Below, piece by piece: positions 22,097-32,179 of a stretch of DNA of 35,429 nucleotides. Below the pieces are notes generated by a model. The model did no database searches and was not told where the DNA came from. It saw only the letters and a list, made by a program, of their open reading frames with translations. Each line of letters begins with the position of its first letter. Position 1 is the stretch's first letter. A program made the translations under genes and the position numbers. The DNA is from Bacillota bacterium (GTDB lineage: Bacteria > Bacillota > Clostridia > Saccharofermentanales > Fastidiosipilaceae). The stretch is from positions 1 to 35,429 of the forward strand of contig JASGUU010000002.1 of assembly GCA_030057555.1 (NCBI GenBank), given 5' to 3'.

Positions 22097-25000
22097 CAGT
22101 TGAGGTCATAGAGCTCGAAAAAGCTCATCTGACTGCTCTCGGGGAGTCCCGCGAGGACATCGCATTCGGCCAGGGTCGCGATCGCCGCAGGGCCGAGTCC
22201 GGTGCGCTGACGCAGGTTTTCCTGAGAATCGAAGGGGCCGTCGGCACGCGCCGCCACGATCGCCTCTCCCTGGCTGCGCGAGATGCCGGCCAGGGCGCTG
22301 AAGGGCGGGCGGACGGCGTCGGGCGTCTCCGCACTGAAGCGGTCGGCGAGAGAGTACTTGAGGTCCACGGGCAGGAAGCGGATGCCGCGCAGCTGCATCT
22401 CCTCGCAGAGCTCATAGAGAAAGAACTGGCGCTGCTCGCGATCTGGCAGCTCCTTTCCGTGCCGGTCGATGTGCTGGCGCCGGCTTCTGAGCTCCGGCAG
22501 CCCAGCGAGCATCGTATCATAGTCGAAGTCGGCGAGTTTCTCGGTAAACCAGGCGGCGTAGAAGGAGGCCGGGCGGTGGATTTTAAACCAGCCGAGACGC
22601 ATCGCCGAGATGGAGTAGGCAGCGGCATGGGCCTTCGGGAAGAGATACTTGATCTTGCGGCAGGACTCGATGTACCAGTCCTCCACCCCGTGGCGGCGCA
22701 TCAGCTTCTCCTGTTCGGGGGTGAGGCCGCGGCCTTTGCGTACCTTCTCCATGATGTCGAAGGCAGAGGCGGAATCGACCCCCTTCTGCATCAGCGTGGT
22801 CATGATGCCGTCACGGCAGCCGATGACGTCGGAGAGGGTGAAGCCGCCCTCGAGAATCAGGTCACGGGCATTGCCGAGCCAGACATCGGTACCGTGCGAG
22901 AGACCCATCAGCTGGAGCAGGTCGTAGAAACTGCGGGGACGGGCCTCGCGAATCATGTCGCGGGCGAGGCGGGTGCCGAGCTCCGGCAGGCCCAGCGTGC
23001 CGCAGTCAGCGTCGGTTGTCCCCGGCTCGATTCCGAGCGGGCGGGTCGATTCCAGCAGGGCCAGCACCTCCGGCGCCGGCACCGGTATCTCGTCGAGGCC
23101 GAGGCCGGCCTCGTCGCAGAGCTGCTTTAGCATGCGCGGATCATCATGGCCGAGGATGTCGAACTTGAAGATCGTTTCCTTCAGTGCGTTGAAATCGAAG
23201 TGCGTCGTGATGATGCCCGCCGACTTCTTGTTGGCAGGATACTGGATCGGCGTAAAGTCCCAGATTTCACGGTCGCTGGGAACAACGACGATACCGCCGG
23301 GGTGCTGGCCTGTCGTGCGCTTGACGCCGATCAGTCCCTGGGCCAGACGGTTCTTGTCCTGCTGGGTGGCGTATTCTCCGGTCGTCTCGAGGTACTTCAG
23401 CACCAGCCCCAGGGCGTTCTTATCCGCGTATCCCGTAATGGTGCCAGCCCGGAACGTGTAGTCCGAACCGAACATCTCCTCGACCTGGGCATGGGCACGC
23501 GCCTGATAGTCGCCGGAGAAATTGAGGTCGATATCCGGCTGCTTCTCACCCTCGAAGCCAAGGAAGGTCTCAAAAGGGATGTCCTGGCCGTCACGGTCCA
23601 GCGCCATCCCGCAGAGGGGGCAGTCGCGGGGCTCGAGGTCGAAGCCCGAACCATAGGAACCGTCGGTGATAAAGTCGGAATAATGGCAGTTCGGGCAGAC
23701 ATAGTGAGGCGGCAGCGGGTTGACCTCGCTGATGCCGCACATGGCCGCGACGATGGAGGAGCCGACCGAACCGCGCGAGCCGACGTTGTGGCCCTCGGCC
23801 ACCGCCTGTCCGACGACGGCATGGGCGATGTAGTACATGATGCCGAAGCCGTTTTTGATGATGCCTTCGAGCTCGTCGCGGATTCTCGTCTCCACCAGTT
23901 CCGGGAGCCGGCCCTCGTGTTCATAGCGGGCGCGCGCCATCTCCCAGGTCAGCTCCGCGACGGCCTCATCGGCATGGGGCAGATGGGGCGGATAGGAGCC
24001 CCTCGGGAAGGGCCTGAGGCCGTCCGCTACGCGCCGGGCGATCTCCTGCGGTGCCGTGAGCACCACCGCCTCGCGCTCGGCAGCGCTCAGATAGGAGAAC
24101 TCCGCCATCATCTCGTCCGTGGTCCGGAGATGGAGTTCAGCCGGATTTTCTGTGTCCTCAAAACCCATACTGGTCTGCAGGATCTTCCGGTAGATGCCGT
24201 CTTTGGGCTCGATATAGTGGGCATCGCTGGTGGCGCAGACGGGACGGCACGCCGCAGCACCGAGGGCGATGACGAGGCGGTTCAGGTTCTGCAGGTCCTC
24301 CTCGCTGTGAACCTGCGGGATGTTCTGCCGCAGCATGAAGCGATTGTTGGCGAGGGGTTGCACCTCGAGGTAATCGTAGTACTGCGCCAGGCGCCATGAG
24401 GGACGGCTCTGGAGCCGGGCCAGGGCCGTCTCATAGCTGCCTTCCGACTCCTGCCAGACCTCGAGCACGTGGCGGAAGACCTCGCCGGCCTCGCAGGCGG
24501 AGCCGATGATCAGCCCGGCGCGGAAATAGTCCAGCAGGGAGCGCGGGATGCGCGGCCGCCCCTTGAAATACGTGATATGCGAAAGTGAGACCAGACGGTA
24601 GAGATTGTAGAGGCCGAGCTGGTTGGAGACCAGCAGGACCACATGCCAGGGTTTCCGGCCCTTTTCGAGGATCGCTTCCAGGGGCAGGCGGCCGACGGCG
24701 GCATTGATAGAGGCCAGATCCGTGCAGCCCAGCTCGCCGAGCAGGCTGATGGCCACGTGGCCCGTCGCTTCGACATCGGCGGCGGCTCGGTGGGACTCGG
24801 TCGGCGTGTAGCCGAGAGCGGGCGCCACGGTAACGAGCCTGTGGTTCTTGAGTTCGGGCCGCAGAACCCGCGCCAGCGGCAGCGTGTCGATGCACCAGGG
24901 ATTGAACTTCACAGGCGGCTCTCCCTCGGCGGCACTGCGATAGGCCTCATGGCGCAGCAGGCCGAGATCGAAGAGCACGTTGTGCCCGACCAGTACCGCA

Positions 25001-26655
25001 TCGCCGATGAAGTCGTGAAACTCCCGCAGAACCCTGTCGATCGCGGGCGCTCCGAGCAGGTCGAGATCTGTCAGGCCGGTCAGCTCCGTAATTTTCCCGC
25101 TCAGGCTGACGCCCGGATTCACCAGACTCTGGTAGCTCTCTCCGGGCACATAGGCCGGCCCCTCCTCTCCCTCAGCCAGTTCGCGGCGGTGATAGCGGCA
25201 GGCGGCCACCTCGATGATGCGGTCGTTCACGATGTCGGTGCCCGTGGATTCCAGGTCGAAGACGACGAAGCTGTCGAGCCTGCCCTCCTCTCCTCCCGGC
25301 GCCTCGCCGGGGCCGAAGACGACAGCGGTGCCGTCGTCCACCAGATAGCCCTCGAGGCCGTAGATCAGCTTGATTTCACAGCCCTTCGCGGCGAGGTTGT
25401 CGCGCGTCTCACAGGCCTCGGGAAAGGACTGCACCACGCCATGGTCGGTGATGGCGATCGCCGGATGACCAAAGTCCGCCGCCCGCTGCACCAGAGCCGC
25501 CGTGTCGGCGATGCCGTCCTGGGCCGAGTTTTTGGTATGGGCATGCAGTTCCACGCGGCGCCCGCCCCGCCAGTTGTCGCTGCGGCGGAGCGGCGGGGCG
25601 CAGAGCCTGAGTCCGGAAACACTGGCCACGAGATCACGGTCGTAGGTGCCGTCGTAGGAGACCATCGCCTCCACCTCGACATAGCTGCCGTTCTTCAGCG
25701 AGGCTCTGATCCTCTGCTCCTCGGCGGGACGGACAAATTTCACGCAGCCTACCGCACCGTTCTCGCCATAGACGGCAAACTTCACCAGCAGGGATTTGCC
25801 GTTTTTCGTCAGTCTGATGTCCAGATCGGCGACCTCGCCGCGGAAGCGCGCCTCGCCGGTTTCACTCGTAAAGCTGCGGATCTCGGAGAGCGGCATATCG
25901 CGGTGAAACCTGCCAAGAATCGTGCTCCTTCCCCGCCTCTCATAAGCTGAAGCGGAACGGACCGGGGTACGCCTGACTGACCTCTTCTCACCATTCGCGT
26001 CGACCAGAACCGGGCTGCCATCCTCGTCAACACGACGTTCAGCCTGTGCCGCTAATTCCTTCTCCCTCTCCCGTTCGCGCTCCTGCTCACGCAGCGTTTC
26101 AATCAGGTCCCGGACCTGCCGGGACTGCGCCGGGAGACAGTTTGTGTCCTGCCCTGCCGGCAGGCCCTCCGGACGCCGGCACTCGCTGACCTTCAGTTCG
26201 AGTCCCGCCCGCAGACGGAAAAACTCCGCGACATCGGCTCCCAGTTCATCGAGGTGATCCGTCCCTCCGCCCGCCGGCAGCACGATTCTGAGACAGTCTC
26301 CTGCCGCTTCGAGCTCGGATCGCTCCAGATGCATGACCCGGTATCCATTCTCCAGGCGCCAGCTGGCGAGCAGCCAGGGCCAGAGCCGTGCGGCGGCGTG
26401 GGCCGCCTCTACGTGATCGGCGGCATTCAGAGAACGCACGCAGAGTTCAAGCGCCGGTGTGTCGAGCTGTTCCGCGAGCCAGTTCTCCGCCGCCATCAGG
26501 GCCGCGGCCGGAGGGAACGCAGCACAGGCGAGTGTCAGCCGAACCCTGTGATCGTTCAGAGCGAGGTCCTCGGCCCGGCCCGCGAGCAGGGTCGCATCTG
26601 CCGCGGCGGGCGGGCGGAGGGACAGTCGGGCCACCAGATCAGCGAGAGTCGGCAT
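22096..26655 (-). CDS. polC: DNA polymerase III alpha subunit, PolC type
   Basis: The 1519-residue replicative polymerase of low-GC-type Gram-positive lineages also carries its own proofreading exonuclease. Domains in order: N-terminal domains with a charged Arg/Glu-rich stretch (185-210), an OB-like domain (about 258-352), and the PHP domain opening with VELHAHT (368-374, both metal-binding His retained). The DEDD exonuclease is inserted in the PHP domain, with FDLES (466-470). The polymerase core has GSRGSVGSS, a four-Cys zinc module (CPNC and CPLC) and PDIDLNFSGDYQ. It is somewhat longer than B. subtilis PolC (1437). The start at 26655 has GAGGAGGAG upstream; a longer frame to 26790 lies inside ispG. 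It overlaps ispG by 17 bp. Confidence 0.97.
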   Translation of the reverse strand: MPTLADLVARLSLRPPAAADATLLAGRAEDLALNDHRVRLTLACAAFPPAAALMAAENWLAEQLDTPALELCVRSLNAADHVEAAHAAARLWPWLLASWRLENGYRVMHLERSELEAAGDCLRIVLPAGGGTDHLDELGADVAEFFRLRAGLELKVSECRRPEGLPAGQDTNCLPAQSRQVRDLIETLREQEREREREKELAAQAERRVDEDGSPVLVDANGEKRSVRRTPVRSASAYERRGRSTILGRFHRDMPLSEIRSFTSETGEARFRGEVADLDIRLTKNGKSLLVKFAVYGENGAVGCVKFVRPAEEQRIRASLKNGSYVEVEAMVSYDGTYDRDLVASVSGLRLCAPPLRRSDNWRGGRRVELHAHTKNSAQDGIADTAALVQRAADFGHPAIAITDHGVVQSFPEACETRDNLAAKGCEIKLIYGLEGYLVDDGTAVVFGPGEAPGGEEGRLDSFVVFDLESTGTDIVNDRIIEVAACRYHRRELAEGEEGPAYVPGESYQSLVNPGVSLSGKITELTGLTDLDLLGAPAIDRVLREFHDFIGDAVLVGHNVLFDLGLLRHEAYRSAAEGEPPVKFNPWCIDTLPLARVLRPELKNHRLVTVAPALGYTPTESHRAAADVEATGHVAISLLGELGCTDLASINAAVGRLPLEAILEKGRKPWHVVLLVSNQLGLYNLYRLVSLSHITYFKGRPRIPRSLLDYFRAGLIIGSACEAGEVFRHVLEVWQESEGSYETALARLQSRPSWRLAQYYDYLEVQPLANNRFMLRQNIPQVHSEEDLQNLNRLVIALGAAACRPVCATSDAHYIEPKDGIYRKILQTSMGFEDTENPAELHLRTTDEMMAEFSYLSAAEREAVVLTAPQEIARRVADGLRPFPRGSYPPHLPHADEAVAELTWEMARARYEHEGRLPELVETRIRDELEGIIKNGFGIMYYIAHAVVGQAVAEGHNVGSRGSVGSSIVAAMCGISEVNPLPPHYVCPNCHYSDFITDGSYGSGFDLEPRDCPLCGMALDRDGQDIPFETFLGFEGEKQPDIDLNFSGDYQARAHAQVEEMFGSDYTFRAGTITGYADKNALGLVLKYLETTGEYATQQDKNRLAQGLIGVKRTTGQHPGGIVVVPSDREIWDFTPIQYPANKKSAGIITTHFDFNALKETIFKFDILGHDDPRMLKQLCDEAGLGLDEIPVPAPEVLALLESTRPLGIEPGTTDADCGTLGLPELGTRLARDMIREARPRSFYDLLQLMGLSHGTDVWLGNARDLILEGGFTLSDVIGCRDGIMTTLMQKGVDSASAFDIMEKVRKGRGLTPEQEKLMRRHGVEDWYIESCRKIKYLFPKAHAAAYSISAMRLGWFKIHRPASFYAAWFTEKLADFDYDTMLAGLPELRSRRQHIDRHGKELPDREQRQFFLYELCEEMQLRGIRFLPVDLKYSLADRFSAETPDAVRPPFSALAGISRSQGEAIVAARADGPFDSQENLRQRTGLGPAAIATLAECDVLAGLPESSQMSFFELYDLN

Positions 26656-27739
26656 CCGTCTCCTCCTCGGGGAAGCGTTCGGCGATGAGCGCGAGCAGCT
26701 GTTCAACGGCCTCGGACTCCGGGACGCGGGCCAGCACCTCGCCCCTGGCAAACAGCAGAAACTCACCGCGCCCGCCGGCGATGCCCACATCCGCTGCGCG
26801 CGCCTCGCCCGGTCCGTTCACCGGGCAGCCCATGACCGCCACTGTCAGCGGACGGCGGATGCCGGCGATGCGTCGCTCCACCTCGGCCGCGAGCGGCACG
26901 AGATCGACCTCGGTACGGCCGCAGGTCGGACAGGAAACCAGCGTCGCCCCGCGGCGCACGAGTCCGAGCGCCTGGAGGATGGTCCAGGCCGCCTCGACCT
27001 CAAGGACGGGATCGGCGGTCAGCGAGATGCGTATGGTGTCGCCGATGCCTTCGGCGAGCAGGGTGCCCAGAGCCACGGCAGCGCGCACGCGTCCGTTTTC
27101 GGGCGTGCCCGCCTCGGTGACGCCCAGATGCAGGGGATAGTCCGTCTCCCGGGCCAGCGCGCGGTTGACGGCGATCGTCAGGGCCGGGTCCGAGGCCTTC
27201 GCAGAGATCACGATATCCGTCAGCCCCGCGGTTTCGACCGCCCGCACCGCCGTGAGCGCCGAATCGACCAGCGCCGGGGCGCCGATCCCGCCGTGCTTCT
27301 GGAGCATCTCGCGGGAGAGCGAGCCGGCATTCACGCCCACGCGGATCGGCACTCCGTGGGCACGGCAGCAGTCGACCACCTCGCGCAGCTTCTGCGGTCC
27401 GCCGATGTTACCGGGATTGATGCGGATCTTCGCCGCCCCGTTCTCGACGGCCGCGATGGCGAGGCGATGGTCGAAGTGAATATCCGCAACCACCGGCAGC
27501 GGCGAGCGCCGCACGATCTCGTCGAGGGCCCGGGCCGCCTCCAGATCCGGTATCGCCACACGTGTCAGGTGACAGCCGGCCGCCGCCAGCCGCTCAATCT
27601 GGGCGAGCGTCGCTGCGACATCGCGGGTATCGGTCGCATTCATCGACTGGATCACTATCGCAGCCCGGCCGCCCATTGTCACCGGACCGACTTTGACTTC
27701 CCGCGCCGGGCGCCGCGGGCTCAGACTGCCATGGTTCAT
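26639..27739 (-). CDS. ispG: 4-hydroxy-3-methylbut-2-en-1-yl diphosphate synthase (IspG/GcpE)
   Basis: The 366-residue [4Fe-4S] enzyme makes HMBPP from MEcPP, the penultimate step of the MEP isoprenoid pathway. The TIM-barrel part has QSMNATDTRD (31-40), ADIHFD (85-90) and the KIRINPGNIG motif (104-113). The cluster ligands are C270, C273 and C305 with E312 in CPVNGPGE. Electrons come from ferredoxin or flavodoxin, consistent with a ferredoxin-rich metabolism. It sits just after rseP and overlaps polC by 17 bp. Confidence 0.96.
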   Translation of the reverse strand: MNHGSLSPRRPAREVKVGPVTMGGRAAIVIQSMNATDTRDVAATLAQIERLAAAGCHLTRVAIPDLEAARALDEIVRRSPLPVVADIHFDHRLAIAAVENGAAKIRINPGNIGGPQKLREVVDCCRAHGVPIRVGVNAGSLSREMLQKHGGIGAPALVDSALTAVRAVETAGLTDIVISAKASDPALTIAVNRALARETDYPLHLGVTEAGTPENGRVRAAVALGTLLAEGIGDTIRISLTADPVLEVEAAWTILQALGLVRRGATLVSCPTCGRTEVDLVPLAAEVERRIAGIRRPLTVAVMGCPVNGPGEARAADVGIAGGRGEFLLFARGEVLARVPESEAVEQLLALIAERFPEEETDADSR

Positions 27740-27745
27740 GACGGC

Positions 27746-29089
27746 CTAGCCCCGGAGCACGATGCGCGAGACATCGAGGTAGATGCCGTAGAAGAAGATC
27801 GCGGCGATGATGATGACACCGCTGATGCTGACGATCTGGATGACGCGCCGCGGCAGGCGGCGACCGCGAATGGCCTCGATCAGGAGAAGCAGCAGGTGAT
27901 TGCCGTCCAGCAGCGGGATCGGCAGCAGATTGGTGAAACCGAGGCTGAGCGAAATAATGGCTACCAGCGTCACGAGGTCAATGGCCTTCTCGCCCCAGTC
28001 GATGCCCGGCTGTGCGACCACGGTCGACATCATGTCGACGATGGCGATCGGGCCCGAGAGCGTCTCGCGCGGCTGGAGGGCACCGGTGAAGAGCCCGCCG
28101 ATCGCCCGCAGCGAGCCCGTGATCACGGACCAGCCGTACTGCAGGGCATAGGGGAAGGCGCCCAGGCGGTTCTGGCTGCGCGTCAGCACGAGGCCGCGAT
28201 CTGTCTGCGTCTCGACCTGGCGCGTCACCGTCTCGACCGTGATCTCCTCCCCGCCCCGGCGCACCCGGACCGTGAAGACGCCTTCGGGCTGCTGCATCAG
28301 TATCCCGGCAAAACTCTCCTGGGTGACTTTCTCTCCGCCGATGGCCAGAATTTCGTCGTCCACCTGGAAGACCGGCGAGCCGTCGTTCTGCCAGCTCTCC
28401 ACCGCCAGCACGCGGATGACGGGCTCGCTGCGGTCGGTCGTGATGCCGAGGCGGCGCACCATGCGCGTAGCGGGCTCAAGCACGGTTTCCAGCCGGCTGC
28501 CGTCGGGCTGCCGGACGCGGATGGCGAGGGCGGCGTCGGCGGGTGCCAGGGCGTCGGCATAGGCCGCGTCGATGTCCGTGCGCACACGGACGCCGCCGAG
28601 CATCTCGATCCGCGCGCCGGGCTGAAGGCCGGCCGCCGCTGCCTGCGTGTCCTCCGGCACCGCGCCGATGACCGGCACGACATAGCCGCGGCCGAGGAAA
28701 AGAAAGAAGTAGATCAGGATGCCCGAAATGATGTTCGCCACCGAGCCGGCCGCCAGCACCGCGGCCCGGTAGCGCTTCGGGCGATTGACAAAGAGGCCCG
28801 GGTCGCGGGGATCGTAGTCGATCCCCTCTTCCGTGATGACCTGGTCCTCGTCCTCGGCCGCCGAGAGCTCGCCGCCGGCGAAACTGACCGCCGCCCCGAT
28901 CGGTATCAGGCGGAGGCTGTAGCGAATGCCGTTCCTGACCCGGCTCCAGAGCCGCGGGCCCCAGAAGATCATGAACTCCGTGATTTTGAAGCCGAGCTTC
29001 CGCCCGACCAGAAAATGGCCCAGCTCGTGAATCGTCATCATGATGCCCAGTGCCAGCAGGGCGATTACTATGCCAATGAAGCGCTCCAT
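27746..29089 (-). CDS. rseP: Site-2 intramembrane metalloprotease RseP/RasP
   Basis: The 447-residue membrane protease has the zinc motif HELGH (21-25) in the first membrane helix and GG-LSAAEDED in the following loop. PDZ domain sequence occupies the central region (about 130-300). The C-terminal motif NLLPIPLLDGNHLL (about 387-400) carries the third metal ligand. It would cleave membrane-bound anti-sigma factors or signal-peptide remnants. AGAGGAA precedes the ATG. Its place between dxr and ispG is common in Bacillota and may mean simple co-transcription with envelope genes. Confidence 0.94.
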   Translation of the reverse strand: MERFIGIVIALLALGIMMTIHELGHFLVGRKLGFKITEFMIFWGPRLWSRVRNGIRYSLRLIPIGAAVSFAGGELSAAEDEDQVITEEGIDYDPRDPGLFVNRPKRYRAAVLAAGSVANIISGILIYFFLFLGRGYVVPVIGAVPEDTQAAAAGLQPGARIEMLGGVRVRTDIDAAYADALAPADAALAIRVRQPDGSRLETVLEPATRMVRRLGITTDRSEPVIRVLAVESWQNDGSPVFQVDDEILAIGGEKVTQESFAGILMQQPEGVFTVRVRRGGEEITVETVTRQVETQTDRGLVLTRSQNRLGAFPYALQYGWSVITGSLRAIGGLFTGALQPRETLSGPIAIVDMMSTVVAQPGIDWGEKAIDLVTLVAIISLSLGFTNLLPIPLLDGNHLLLLLIEAIRGRRLPRRVIQIVSISGVIIIAAIFFYGIYLDVSRIVLRG

Positions 29090-29109
29090 GCGTATTCCTC
29101 TGTTCTATG

Positions 29110-30363
29110 TCAGTTTCCGGCGGTCCCGAGACCGCGGACAGCGGCCGCCGCCAGGCGTCTGGCCTCGCTGTCGAGCTCGAGGACCTGGGCCATCTCCGTA
29201 GCATCCTCCTCCCAGCCCGCACGGCGTCCCTCGAGGACGGCGGTCACCACCGCCATGATGGCCGGAAAAGCGATCTTCCCGGCCAGGAAGGCCGCGACGG
29301 CGACCTCGTTGGCCGCATTCAGCGCGAGCGGGTGTGAACCGCCGCGGCGCAGACATTCACGGGCCAGCGCCGTTGCCGGAAAGACGGCTTCGTCGAGGGG
29401 GGCGAAGTCGAGACGGGAGCTCGACGGATCGAGGGGGTCCCAGCGACGTTCGGGATGGGGCCAGCGTTCCGGATAGCTTAGCGCAAACTGGATCGGCTGG
29501 CACATGTCAGGGAAGCCAAGCTGCGCGAGGACCGAGCCGTCGGTCCACTCAACAAACGAATGGATGATGCTCTGCGGGTGGATCACGGCGTCGATCTCGG
29601 CGGCCCCGAGACCGAAGAGGCAGGCGGCCTCGATCATTTCCAGACCCTTGTTCATCATCGTAGCCGAATCAACGCTGATTTTCGCCCCCATCGCCCAGGT
29701 CGGATGGGCCACGGCGGCCGCCGGCGTGACGGCGGCCAGCTCTGCCAGGCTGGAGCCGTAAAACGGTCCCCCTGACGCCGTCAGGATGACCCGGCGCAGA
29801 GCGGGGTGACGGTCGCCCGAGGCTGCCTTTGCGTAAAAAGGCTCTCCCTCTCGCGGAGGCGAACCCGACAGCGCCTGCCAGATGGCCGAATGCTCCGAAT
29901 CGATCGGCCGCAGCACGATCCCGGCCCGTCGGCAGGCCTGCTGCACGAGGGAACCGGCGGAGACCAGCACTTCCTTGTTCGCGATGGCAAGTTTGTGACC
30001 GGCTGCGATGGCCGCCAGTACCGGCTGGATGCCGGCCATGCCGACCATGGCCTGGACCACGATGGCCGGACCTGGAAGGCCGGCGAGGCGACAGGCGGCC
30101 CCGTCGCCGCCATGGACGACGCAGTCGGCAAAAGGCGTATGCGCGAGGCGGTCGGCGAGAATCCGGGCTGCGTCCCGATCCTCGACGGCGACGGCGGCGG
30201 GATGAAAGCTGCGGATCTGCTCCTCCAGCCGTTCGATGCTGCTCTGGCAGCCGAGGCCCAGAACAGGAATTCCGTAGCGCCCGCAGACCTCGAGGGTCTG
30301 ACAGCCGATGGAGCCTGTCGAGCCGAGCAGGATGACCGGCAGTGTGGAACGCGGGACAGACAT
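29110..30363 (-). CDS. dxr: 1-deoxy-D-xylulose-5-phosphate reductoisomerase
   Basis: The 417-residue NADPH-dependent enzyme commits DXP to the MEP pathway. It shows the nucleotide-binding GSTGSIG (14-20), IANKEVLVSAG, the metal-binding DSEHSAIWQ and the flexible-loop and catalytic segments further on (SGGPFYG, HPTWAMGAKISVDSATMMNKG). All expected residues are present. Its ATG shares one base with the cdsA stop. NADPH demand links it loosely to NfnAB. Confidence 0.96.
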   Translation of the reverse strand: MSVPRSTLPVILLGSTGSIGCQTLEVCGRYGIPVLGLGCQSSIERLEEQIRSFHPAAVAVEDRDAARILADRLAHTPFADCVVHGGDGAACRLAGLPGPAIVVQAMVGMAGIQPVLAAIAAGHKLAIANKEVLVSAGSLVQQACRRAGIVLRPIDSEHSAIWQALSGSPPREGEPFYAKAASGDRHPALRRVILTASGGPFYGSSLAELAAVTPAAAVAHPTWAMGAKISVDSATMMNKGLEMIEAACLFGLGAAEIDAVIHPQSIIHSFVEWTDGSVLAQLGFPDMCQPIQFALSYPERWPHPERRWDPLDPSSSRLDFAPLDEAVFPATALARECLRRGGSHPLALNAANEVAVAAFLAGKIAFPAIMAVVTAVLEGRRAGWEEDATEMAQVLELDSEARRLAAAAVRGLGTAGN

Positions 30364-31295
30364 CAGAAGAGGTAGTAGACGAGCCCCAGCGCGAGTGTGA
30401 CCGGCATCGTGAAGAGAACGCCGTCGAAGCGGTCGAGAATGCCGCCGTGGCCCGGGAGAATGTTGCTGTAGTCCTTGGTCTTAACGAAGCGTTTCAGCGC
30501 GCTCGCGAACCAGTCGCCAAACTGCGAGACAAGGCTCAGAACGAGTCCGGCGAGCAGGCCGAAGGCGATGTTGCGGCCGAGCGAGGTCTGCATCGGTTCC
30601 GGACCGCCCATGAAGATGCCAAAGAACAGTGCCGACGTCAGCATGGTGCCGACGATGCCGCCAATGGTGCCCTCGAGGGTCTTCTTCGGACTGATCTGCG
30701 GGAGAATCGGGGTGTGCCCCACGTTGACGCCCACATAGTAGGCGGCCGTGTCGCTGATCCAGGGGGCGAAGAGCGCGAGCAGCAGCCAGAGCCAGCCGTT
30801 GGGTACGCCATAGAGGAGAATCGGGACCACGGCGAGCGGAGCGGCGATCCAGAGAAAGGCCGCCGTCTCGCCCGCGACTGCAGGCAGAGCCTCGGGGCCA
30901 TAGCGGATGACTTTCAGGACAGCGACGGTAAAGATGCTCAGCAGCATGACGAGGGCCACAAAGGCGAGGGAGAGGCCGACGAGCCAGAGATAGTCGGTCT
31001 GCCAGCGCCCGTCGATGGCGGAGTCGGTCTTCGTCAGCAGCTGCCAGTTGGGGCGCAGCATGCGGTATGAAAGCAGGATGACCAGCGGCCAGAACTGGTA
31101 GAGCGAGGCCGCCAGCATCGTAAACAGCGAGAGATGCTCCAGTCGCCGCGACAGTGCGTGGTGCAGCTCGAGCGCGGCGGCGAGTCCGACAACGCCAAAG
31201 AGAATCAGCGGCAGCCAGGGGATGCGGAAGGCCGGAATGATAAAGGCCAGAACAATGGCCGTAAAGATAATCCCTGTTCGTACACGCGTGTTCAT
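30363..31295 (-). CDS. cdsA: Phosphatidate cytidylyltransferase
   Basis: The 310-residue, multi-helix membrane enzyme makes CDP-diacylglycerol from phosphatidate and CTP, the branch point of phospholipid synthesis. The signature is SDTAAY (181-186) followed by ISPKKTLEGTIGG (201-213). Several hydrophobic helices lie before it and a GDWFASALKR segment after it. The ribosome binding site GGGAGG overlaps the uppS stop region. It is a little longer than the usual 260-290 residues because of a loop around residues 80-100. Confidence 0.94.
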   Translation of the reverse strand: MNTRVRTGIIFTAIVLAFIIPAFRIPWLPLILFGVVGLAAALELHHALSRRLEHLSLFTMLAASLYQFWPLVILLSYRMLRPNWQLLTKTDSAIDGRWQTDYLWLVGLSLAFVALVMLLSIFTVAVLKVIRYGPEALPAVAGETAAFLWIAAPLAVVPILLYGVPNGWLWLLLALFAPWISDTAAYYVGVNVGHTPILPQISPKKTLEGTIGGIVGTMLTSALFFGIFMGGPEPMQTSLGRNIAFGLLAGLVLSLVSQFGDWFASALKRFVKTKDYSNILPGHGGILDRFDGVLFTMPVTLALGLVYYLF

Positions 31296-31305
31296 AAATG
31301 CTTAA

Positions 31306-32175
31306 CTACCTCCCTGCCGCAGGAGACGTAGACGGCGCAGCAGCCGCCGGCGGCATCTCATTTGAAGCGAGCGCTCCAAAACGGCGATCGCGCTGCTGGT
31401 AGGCCTGTATGGCCTCAAGCAGGGCGTCGGCGTCAAAATCCGGCCAGTAAACCGGTGTAGCGTAAAACTCGGCATAGGCCGCCTCCCAGACGAGAAAGTT
31501 GGAGAGACGCTTCTCGCCGCTGGTGCGGATGACCAGATCCGGATCGGGCACATCAGGCAGATAGAGGTTTCGCCCGATATCGCTCTCGGAAATCGTCTCG
31601 GGATCGAGGCGGCCGGCTGCGGCCTCCCGGGCCAGATGGCGGGCGGCTGAAACCAGCTCCTGGCGACCGCCATAGTTGAAGGCGATGATGAGCTGGAGAC
31701 CCTGGCGCCCGAGGCTCCCGGCCTCCGCTTCGGCCCAGGTGACCTGGACATCTTCGGGCAGACCCCGGCGGTCGCCCATGAAGCGCAGACGAACATCGGC
31801 CTCGCGCAGGCGCTCGTCATAGAGATGGAAGAACTCGACAAAGAGCTTCATCAGCGCCCGGACCTCGCCCTCCGGCCGTGACCAGTTCTCCGTGGAAAAG
31901 GCGTAGACCGTCAGATAGCGCACGCCCTGCCGGGCGGCGGCGGCGGTGATGTCGTGCAGACGGGTAGCCCCGGCCCGATGGCCAGCCTGCCGCGGCAGGC
32001 CGCGTTCCTTCGCCCAGCGCCCGTTGCCGTCCATGATGATCGCAACATGCTGCGGCACCCCGCCCGTCACCGCCGGCACGGCGTCGGAGGAGGCTTTGAA
32101 GAGGCGGGCCAGCAGGCCACGCCGCCGGCGGCCGCCGGCGGCGGCCTCGGGAGGGGATGAATGTCGCGACGGCAT
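31306..32175 (-). CDS. uppS: Undecaprenyl diphosphate synthase (UppS)
   Basis: The cis-prenyltransferase extends farnesyl diphosphate to the C55 carrier lipid used for peptidoglycan, the same lipid recycled by UppP in this window. MDGNGRWA (48-55) carries the catalytic aspartate, followed by HRAGA, YAFSTENW and the RTSGEKRLSNFLVW motif. The first 40 residues are a basic, low-complexity extension, and the assigned ATG at 32175 has no good ribosome binding site, so a start further downstream is possible. It begins 4 bp after frr. The C-terminus is Ala/Pro-rich. Confidence 0.94.
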   Translation of the reverse strand: MPSRHSSPPEAAAGGRRRRGLLARLFKASSDAVPAVTGGVPQHVAIIMDGNGRWAKERGLPRQAGHRAGATRLHDITAAAARQGVRYLTVYAFSTENWSRPEGEVRALMKLFVEFFHLYDERLREADVRLRFMGDRRGLPEDVQVTWAEAEAGSLGRQGLQLIIAFNYGGRQELVSAARHLAREAAAGRLDPETISESDIGRNLYLPDVPDPDLVIRTSGEKRLSNFLVWEAAYAEFYATPVYWPDFDADALLEAIQAYQQRDRRFGALASNEMPPAAAAPSTSPAAGR

Positions 32176-32179
32176 CGGA

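Noticed and set aside
27128-29476. 782-residue plus-strand frame opposite ispG and rseP
   Set aside because: Opposite-strand shadow of two well-supported genes; composition dominated by Ala, Arg, Asp and His.
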